Assembly (NCBI GenBank): GCA_021432635.1 | Contig: MU270024.1 | Location: 434,001 to 498,000 of the forward strand | From: Thozetella sp. PMI_491 | Lineage: Eukaryota > Ascomycota > Sordariomycetes > Chaetosphaeriales > Chaetosphaeriaceae | DNA length: 64,000 bases | Direction of reading: 5' to 3' | Part shown: positions 57,097-64,000 of the stretch, piece after piece | How positions within the stretch are numbered: position 1 is the stretch's first letter | Layout of the letters: every line of letters starts with the position of its first letter | Notes under the pieces: generated by a model | What the model was told of the DNA's origin: nothing | The model's database searches: none | The model's input: only the letters and a program-made list of their open reading frames with translations | Made by a program: the position numbers and the translations under genes

Positions 57097-59447
57097 CAGT
57101 GTCTAACGTGTATAATATAGTAGGCCACGTTAAATTCAAAGAAGCTATCTGCGAGGCAGAAAATATGTTAAGCTGGCTTAGTTCAACAAGGTCGACCAAG
57201 TTTCGGGCTCCCTAGGCGCCCTATTCGTTCGATATACCAGGCTTAGCTGCTCTTGAAACGGGTTTTGCCACATTATATGGCTGATTTTGTGGCATCGGCT
57301 GTAACGAGGTAAGGCTCTTAGCTTTCGTTTAAATCCACTAAGCTCTCGACGAGTGCTTGTTGATAGTAATAAGACCCAGAGTTTTCTCCCCTTCTAGTGA
57401 TTATAAGGGTATAGAGATACCTTTAAACACCTCGCTTAATAAACTTCCCTTAAATCTACTACCTAGCTACTACCTTTTAGATAATAACCTAGGGACACCC
57501 TTAGCAAGTTATATCTATCCTACGTTAATATGCTTAAACCTACCGCTACTTTTCATAAGGTAGAGGGCTTATAGGTGTCTTCTATGTGGTAAGACTCTTT
57601 ACCTTATAGTATCTACTTGTCCCAGACGTATCAGGATATAGATCGTATTATTTAAATATACTCTTACTACTTGAATAACACCAAGTACAAATAAGTCTAC
57701 CACACAATTTTAAGTGGATTATAACCCTCCTAGGCTACCTAGCGTTTCAGAAAATACATACCCTATATTCTCAGGCCTGTCTGACTCAAACACGATAAAG
57801 GCGTCGAGACCACCAGTCCCAGCATCAACGTCTACGATAGCCATATCATAATAGGCATTCCACAGCCACTCTGCACCAGTATTACTCCCGGAGTACCACT
57901 TCCTACACAGTCACGCACAAAGATAGCAATACCATTAGATTACTCATAGAGGATACCTTCTAGGTCGTCGCTTTCATAAGGCTAGATATAATTAGACATA
58001 ACAGAAACCCAGGAGCTAGTAAGGGCAAATGCAAAGACTATAGCTCAAAGAAAGTACATAATCATAAACTTGGGTGCCTAGCTCAGGCTCATTGTATGCA
58101 GGTGATTATCGACGGGTGCCTAGGCTCGCAGCTATATAGTTGCAGTTTGAAGTTTGAAGCGCTTGCTCAATCATGTTTTGTATTGTACGTTGAAAATACC
58201 TGCCATAGCACCTATCGATCTAGCCTCAGGCGTCGTAATCGTTGGGCGACAGAAGTCTTCATCGCATACCGTCTATAATCCGGTAGAGCGCCACTGTAAA
58301 GCCCCGATTAGCTTGGCTCGCACATTGATTGGTTCGGTCTGTGTTGTTATCGCGTCCTCCACGAATGTTCATATCCTTAGCCTCCAATCTTAGCCTAGCT
58401 ATGTGACGCGCGGCGGTGGGGAGGATTTTAGTATTGCCATTGGCTAGCTATTCCTGGAACCTCGGATTAGGCTCCCTCCATACAGTAATTTGGCCTGGTT
58501 ATTTGCCGTACTATTAAGATTAACGACTAATCCTAGAATACGGGGCTGAAGTTGAAAACGTTCCACTCTAAGGTGAGCAATAGCCTGGGGAAGAAGGTAC
58601 AGGATCCCCTGCCCGACATTCCGTGGCCCTGGATCAATCTAATACAGCTAGCTCAATGGACCGTCTTTGTAGAAGCCTCGAGGCCAGAGGAGGATTCGTA
58701 CGGGGGCCAGCATATAGGTCCGTTCAACTATCGCTCTGGGCCATTCTCTTTTTACTCTTTTTTTTTTTCCTGTTTTACCTAGCTTGTATATCTACATACG
58801 GTACTATCTACGATCTTTACGACGATATATCCACTGAGCCATATGGCCGTGTAAATATTGATACCATATGAGGGCGCAAAAGTGGTTGATATACTGGCTG
58901 AAGTGGCTTAGATGGGGGATGGTGGATATGGGGGGCGTATCCACCGACGATGACCGGCACTCGCATAATAAGCTTGGGGACGACTAACACAAATCCTCAG
59001 CTCACTCGCTTATTCGCTCACCATCTGGCTCTCTAACCCGAAAAAGTCGAGCAGGCGAACCCGGTAACCCATTCGAGTAGCTGAATTTGGTAACCCATTC
59101 GAGTGGCGATTGTTATTAGGGATAGGGAGGGTCGCCAGCGGCTCTAACAGGAGGCTCCAAGAGGGCTCGTATTTTCAATTATGTTCTCATGTAACAAGAC
59201 TGGTACTTTAGACGCTTGTTTATTCGGGGCCTCTCCCACGCCAGGGCTTTTCTTGCTGCTTTGGGTATTAATCCTCGAGGTGAACTTCCACTTCTCCTGC
59301 AACCTCCCTTTTGCGTTTCGCTACCTAACGTAGATATATCGGGTCAGATTTTTCTGTTTGTTGTTCAGTCTTTTCACTTCTTTCAGGCGAGCCTCGAGCG
59401 CCGTTGTTTTTCTACTTGGGCCAAGCAACACCGCGGTGACACCGAAG
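57097..59447. other. AT-rich decayed stretch, no gene seen
   Basis: 57100-58100 is AT-rich with TA-rich words, as expected of old repeats hit by RIP. No reading frame matches a known transposon protein. The frames at 58552-58871 sit on a T-tract and look like chance. Confidence 0.45.
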
Positions 59448-60450
59448 ATGCAATGGTTCGACAACGCGGCGGTGCTGCGGGTCCTACTGACAGTCGTCCT
59501 CGCGGGCAACACCGCCTTGGTTATGTGGTTCATGGCGGAAAGCCCAACTCTGTCGGCCTTCGTGCTCCCTTCCTCGGTAGGTTACACACTATTCTGGTCG
59601 TGCTCATCCCCCTAAGCTACTCTACTAACGCCAACCCCAATAGTCCAACTCTACTACACAGCTCCCAGACTTGCTCCCGTCAAAGGAGTCATCGACCAAG
59701 CCTTCTGGCAATAAGATCGCCATGCTGATCGAAACACGGATGACGGACAATCTCGTGCCCCTTATGCTACACTTCTCGCAGGTACTGGGGCCGTCGTGGC
59801 AGGTGGTGCTCTTCACGATGGAGGAGACATGGGCAATGCCGCCTTCGGTGCATTTCCAGAATGCGATCCAGAACGAGCGCATCAGGGTTCAGTTCCTGCC
59901 GCATGATGCAATCGTGACCCAGTGGATCTGGGTTAACTACTTCCTGACGAGGCCGTGGATTTGGCAGCAAGTCGAGTCGGCCAGCCGAGTGCTGCTCTTC
60001 CAGATGGACAGCATCATCTGCAGCAACTCGAACATGACGGTCGACGACTTTATGCAGTAGGATTACATCGGCGCCCCAATCCCCTCCGGTTGGGGCGAGG
60101 GATATAACGGCGGGCTCTCGCTGCGTAACCCCAAGATGATCCTCGACATACTGGCGAGCCCAAGCAACGATTTTGACGCGAAGTGGGACCCAGGACTCTT
60201 CCAGTCTTATATCGAGGACCAGTGGTACTATGCCAAGATGAAGGAGCTCCCGCACGCCAAGTTGCCCAATGAAGACATTGCGAAGCAGTTCTCGGTCGAG
60301 CAAGAGTGGTATGACCGCCCCGTCGGGTACCATGCACCGCGGCTCTATAATCGGAAGCGCATGGACGAGATTTGGAAGTATTGCCCTGAAGTCGAGCTAG
60401 TAAACCGAGACAACAAAAGGCTGCCATGGGAAAGCGACGACTCGAAATAG
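59448..60450 (+). pseudogene. DUF5672 (putative glycosyltransferase-like) gene with one in-frame TAG
   Basis: Exon 1 (59448-59576) encodes a membrane anchor, AAVLRVLLTVVLAGNTALVM. Exon 2 starts at 59644 after an intron with donor GTAGGT, a TACTAAC branch site and acceptor ATAG. It carries the DUF5672 domain: WQVVLFTMEETWAMP, RVLLFQMDSIICSNSN, IGAPIPSGWGEGYNGGLSLR, EDQWYYAKMKELP and EQEWYDRPVGYHAP. A TAG at 60058-60060 interrupts it exactly where relatives usually have Tyr or Phe (DFMQ-stop-DYIGAP). Everything on both sides is in one frame and well conserved, so the break is recent, is an error, or is read through. It would be a type II Golgi-like enzyme of about 312 aa. Confidence 0.8.
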
Positions 60451-60594
60451 AGGTGGTAGGGCTGGCTTAGACAGGTATTTCTAGTATAGAGGGAGCAAAT
60501 GGCAGCTAAGTGGAAGAGAAGGATTGAGATACCTGATCGTTTATATCATACATGTTAAATTTACCGAAACTTTTTTTTTAACCTATTTGCCGCC

Positions 60595-61180
60595 CAAAGG
60601 ACCTGTTCCTGGCGACTGGTGGCAGCTGCCTCAATCACCTCAGTAGTGACCTTAATGTCAACAGTTTAATGGAGGAGTTTAATCGCCTCACAACTTGCAG
60701 ATTCGTTCGAAGCTGCCTCTCTGACCACGTCTTCCGTGATCTTGACCTCGTCCTCTCTCCGGTCAAGTAGAAGTACCATCACTTCTCGACCAAGTTACAA
60801 TCTCGATCATCCCTTCCTCTGTAATCTAGACATAGCTTCCTCTTTGCCAAAGTAGATCTTTCACCGTAACCCATAATTCATTTGCGCTCCAAGAAATACC
60901 TGAATCTCTGAACGTAGATGCTGGGTTGTCCATAGCTGCAGCGTGAGCGGATGCTTCCTTGCAGATGTCGCTCCGCCGGCCACTACTGCTTTTCGAAGCC
61001 TCTTTGTTGCTTCTTCATACTTTCCCAAGTCTCCGAACAGCAACCCGGTATTCTGGAATCTGGCCTGGTCCATGCCATTTCCCAACTCTGTCGAGTCACG
61101 GTGAAGAGAATGGATTGGAAGCTCGAGAAGAACATGGATTGGGATCGATGGTATGTCGACGCTGATTCAGAGGCAGCCAC
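60595..61180 (-). pseudogene. Second NLR-type repeat relic (TPR plus KITEEVV-type repeats)
   Basis: At 61085-60861 (minus) a TPR-like piece reads GLLFGDLGKYEEATKRLRKA followed by KHPLTLQL, as in TPR tails of fungal NLRs. Further on (about 60790-60595) come two units of a fungal repeat, EVMVLLLDRREDEVKITEDV and, after an in-frame TAA, TVDIKVTTEVIEAAATS. Such repeats sit at the C-terminus of large fungal NLR or ankyrin-type proteins. The nucleotide-binding part was not found here. A remnant. Confidence 0.6.
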
Positions 61181-62958
61181 GTAACCCTTTGTAGGAGCTA
61201 ACAATGATTCGGTGCCTACCAAACTCCTCCAAAGGAATCAGAAGCCCGAAACCTTGTCGATGAAGCAATTAGGCTTAGAAAAATGAGCTTACTGACTACC
61301 AGGAGCGCACCTGGCCATTCGAGGCCGAGCCAATTGTTATTGCTACCCTGTAAGTCTTCTCACGCGTGCCTATTCTTTAACCCCGCCGATCATTTGCCGC
61401 CCTTGGGCAAGGCACACTCAAGGAGTGGCAGTTTATGCGGCATGAGGGAAGGGCCAGGCACAGGGATAGTAGAGTCGAAAATAGAGAGGTGACGACAAGA
61501 GACCGGCCTCTTCCATGCTTGTGGATCTAAGCCGAGAAGTATGCGTTCTTGATCTACATCCAGAAGAGTGTCCACGCCGGCAATTCTTTTTTCTTTTTTT
61601 TTTTTTTTCAACTTTGTCGTATTGCGGCTGTTATTGAATTCTGCCTTCGTCATAATCAGAACCTTCATTCCTCTATATGCTGTATGAGAGGTCTACCTGA
61701 CGTCTGGAACCGCACCTCCACGCGGCTTCACGGGCGACACGACCAAACAATATCCATTTCCAGAAGGTGCCATTCAACCACTTCAGACCCGCATTCCCCT
61801 ACCGGTCTCCCATTCTTCACTTCCGCCTTCACCGAGGTCCGATATCTCCGGTATGGACTAATTATGTATTTTTCTTTGTATTAGCGGTTTCTTTAGGCGT
61901 GTTCCCAACCCGTGCGCGTGAAATTGTGGCGAAAGTGACGAGTCCGCCTCCTTCTCGTTCATCTCCCTTTTGTGCTTAGACTAATGCCAATTAGCTGCCG
62001 AAGTCAAGGCTTGCACATGATGCGCAAATCTCGCCTCCTGCTTACATCTGTAACATCTATTGCCAAATAAGGCGGCATTTTAATGCCGCCAAGCCTCCCT
62101 TCAACTCGGGTTTCTCCAGCCTCACCCTCGGGAAGTCGAGGTATATCCTTTGAAATCTTGCTTCTTCGCGACACTAAGAGTAGCATTAACCCAGTAAGGT
62201 AGCAATACTTGCCACAATAGTAAGAGATCCTAGCTCATCACGCAGCCTTTCTTGGCTCCATGGCCTCTCTACATTGGCGCCGACCCTTCGGCGCTAGGCC
62301 GGGACAACGTAGCGCGATCGGGACATGGCCGTCTTGCACTTTATACGTTTCAGGAGCAGAGGTCGCACAAGCCAAATTCGGTTCATAACGTTCAAGCTTC
62401 CGTGATATGTATAGCACAGATCGATTGGAGTATGCTTTCCCGCAAGGTCTCGATCGACAACGGTTCCCCTCAGGGGGGGGTGCGAGCGATACAGAAAGGG
62501 GGGATAACCCTGGCATCCCAGTAAACATCAGCAAAACATGCTTGCTGCCCCACTGACTTATTGGCCGGTCGGCGTTCTAAGTATGCGTCTCGCCTGCTCG
62601 GTGAGCTCGCTCGCCAAAGTAACTAGCTGACAGGAAAAGGGGTCAGCGCGGTATTTGACCAGGGCCTGTTCGGAAATGAATACGAAAACCTCCCTCTACT
62701 GAACCAATACCCAGTGACCAAAAACCTATCGGTGTGCCTGCGGTTGGAGCGCTGTCTACTGGCGCCGACTTAACCCCCCCACTCTGCACTGCCTTTCAGC
62801 TTGGTGGTATGATCCGCCTGTCGCGTCCATCCCTTGTTCGCCTTCTAATTCCTACAGTAGCCATCGCAAATCAGTTGATTGCCCGCTTCTCGGCCATTTT
62901 CCTCCTCCATGCCGGCCACGAGAACACCGTCACACTTGCACTCAGATCGAGCAACTTC
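61181..62958. other. Gene-poor stretch with a T-tract
   Basis: Only short frames are present. A T-tract (one C inside) lies at 61586-61608. No protein family recognised. Confidence 0.4.
61586..61608. repeat. Homopolymer T-tract
   Basis: About 22 T residues with a single C at 61593. A simple repeat likely to vary in length and prone to sequencing error. Confidence 0.8.
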
Positions 62959-63245
62959 ATGACGGCTCCAAAGATACCGTGGCTCAATAACGCGGCGCTG
63001 CTGCGGACAATACTAGTGGTCATCCTCGGGGGAAACACCGCGTTGGTCATATGATTCTTGGCAGGGAACCCAGATCTGTCGCCTGTCTTTCGCTCCTCTT
63101 CAGCAGGTCACTCTCAGCGCTACCTGCACCGAGACCGGGTAACTTCGCTGACCTAGGCCGAGCAGCCCGACGCTACCACGCAACTCCAGGAGTTGCTCCC
63201 GCCGAAGACGCTATCGGCTAAGTCCTCTGGCGACAATAAAAGCCA
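62959..63245 (+). pseudogene. Degenerate partial copy of the DUF5672 gene 5' end
   Basis: The frame from the ATG at 62959 reads NNAALLRTILVVILGGNTAL, parallel to DNAAVLRVLLTVVLAGNTAL of the gene at 59448. It hits TGA at 63052, where the other copy has Trp (TGG). Similarity resumes in the second-exon part (GTTGCTCCCG, TCCTCTGGCGACAATAA, near 63190-63240 compared with 59665-59720), then is lost. The catalytic domain is absent. A decayed local duplicate lying just before the GT32 gene. Confidence 0.7.
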
Positions 63246-63480
63246 TGCCTAAGCTTAATAGACTGGCAGGGGGTCTGGACAAGGGGAAGGGAGGTGAGGC
63301 TAGTGGTCTTACTCGACCTCCTACCTCCCTCGCCCTTTTGCCGAGTAGATGAGACTATAAGAGTGTAACTCAACCAAAACCCCCGTGGAATATCTAGACA
63401 CATGTGTCCAAACATCTACTACTCCTTCTTTTCTATTTATATTCCTCTCCCTCTCTCCCTTTCGTTGTCAGATATTCATC

Positions 63481-64000
63481 ATGATATCCATCCCTGCCAC
63501 AATGAGAAGATTGCCAACCCAGAGGATTGCCACGTTTGGCCTCGGACTCTTTGTTCTTATTCTGGCCCTCAGTATTCTGTACGTGATGCTTGTCGGGCGC
63601 TTTGCTCGTCCAGTATTCCCCTTCCACTTGGTACCCACCCACGCCTGCGGTAACGACGATGTATTCGGCCAACTTCAGCCACAAGACAACATCATTCCCA
63701 ATATTGTTCACTACGTCTGGCTTCTGAAAGACCCCACCGAGCTACATCTCGATTTCAAGGTGTTTGTCTCGGTCTACTCTGCGTATATCTTCTGGAAGCC
63801 CGAGAGTATTTACTTCCATACGGATGCTACGCCCGAGATATACGCAAAGGCAAAGGACTCGGGCTCGATCTGGACCAGGCGTGTTCTGGCCATCCCCGGC
63901 GTCAACGCATATTATGTCGAAGCGCCGACGTCTACTACCAAAGGCGTCGAGATCAAGTTGACGGAGCACAAGACCGACTTTTTGCGAATCATTGCGCTCC
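63481..64000 (+). CDS. GT32-type (DXD) glycosyltransferase, 3' end outside window
   Basis: An open frame from the ATG at 63481 runs uninterrupted to the window end (173 codons visible). A cytoplasmic stub rich in Arg precedes an anchor helix, LGLFVLILALSILYVML (about residues 25-41), giving a type II Golgi membrane protein. The lumenal part has IIPNIVHYVWLLKDP (the IPxxxHxxW start of the GT32 sugar-binding domain), WKPESIYFHTDATP and HKTDFLRIIAL. The DXD metal-binding motif would lie further on, so catalysis cannot be checked here. An alternative start is the ATG at 63502. It probably modifies glycans or glycolipids in the secretory pathway. Confidence 0.85.
   Translation, partial: MISIPATMRRLPTQRIATFGLGLFVLILALSILYVMLVGRFARPVFPFHLVPTHACGNDDVFGQLQPQDNIIPNIVHYVWLLKDPTELHLDFKVFVSVYSAYIFWKPESIYFHTDATPEIYAKAKDSGSIWTRRVLAIPGVNAYYVEAPTSTTKGVEIKLTEHKTDFLRIIAL

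Noticed and set aside
57357-57563. 68-codon frame in AT-rich DNA
   Set aside because: Low-complexity Leu/Ile/Asn composition typical of AT-rich decayed sequence.
58552-58871. Two overlapping frames of 76 and 82 codons
   Set aside because: They depend on a T-tract that codes for Phe runs; no conserved motif.

Overview
This window is nuclear DNA of a filamentous ascomycete (Pezizomycotina, most like a Sordariomycete). The evidence is many short spliceosomal introns of about 55-115 nt, with GTRWGT-like donors and CTRAC branch sites, and protein families typical of these fungi: HET, fungal STAND N-terminal domain, DUF3425 bZIP, DUF5672, GT32, CorA-like membrane proteins and C2H2 proteins with a CAGxGW motif. 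Genes are monocistronic and lie on both strands. I found no secondary-metabolite backbone gene, no convincing RNA gene and no CRISPR. All assignments come from reading translations and splice phases by eye; no search was run.

Layout. 0.9-8.4 kb: an SDR with a one-base frameshift, a bZIP/DUF3425 regulator and a very large fungal protein of unknown function with one extra base in a T7 run. 9.6-14 kb: a small conserved protein and a WD40-like beta-propeller protein. 15.8-17.2 kb: a decayed epoxide hydrolase. 18.5-25.2 kb: two multi-exon genes, a C2H2 zinc-finger protein (836 aa) and a CorA-like membrane protein (612 aa). 25.7-28.7 kb: a possible retroelement remnant, then a NB-ARC/TPR NLR relic carrying Trp-to-stop changes expected from repeat-induced point mutation (RIP). 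29.4-34.2 kb: a frameshifted polysaccharide deacetylase, a 5'-truncated SDR, an F-box-like fragment and a broken phosphotransferase-like gene. 34.5-41.1 kb: an intact Trk potassium transporter and an intact secreted S41-type protease. 41.3-50.5 kb: a HET-domain protein, an Old Yellow Enzyme with Phe at the usual Tyr position, a fungal STAND N-terminal-domain/coiled-coil protein and the ESCRT-III subunit Snf7. 51.6-56.1 kb: a divergent pair, a GH88-type uronyl hydrolase and a nine-exon MFS transporter, around a promoter with a CGG-N4-CCG palindrome. 56.7-64 kb: AT-rich decayed DNA with an F-box relic, a DUF5672 gene broken by one TAG, a TPR/repeat relic, a partial copy of the DUF5672 first exon, and the start of a GT32 glycosyltransferase that runs off the end.

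The core of the window is housekeeping and nutrient genes (Trk, Snf7, MFS, GH88, S41, OYE) mixed with nonself-recognition-type genes (one HET gene, one STAND-N-terminal gene, two NLR-like relics) and many pseudogenes. Several breaks are G-to-A changes making stops from Trp codons; others are single-base indels that could be real or assembly errors. I did not find a clearly new multi-gene system. The best leads are the NLR relics next to live HET and STAND-type genes, the divergent GH88/MFS promoter, the OYE active-site change, and the DUF5672/GT32 locus.
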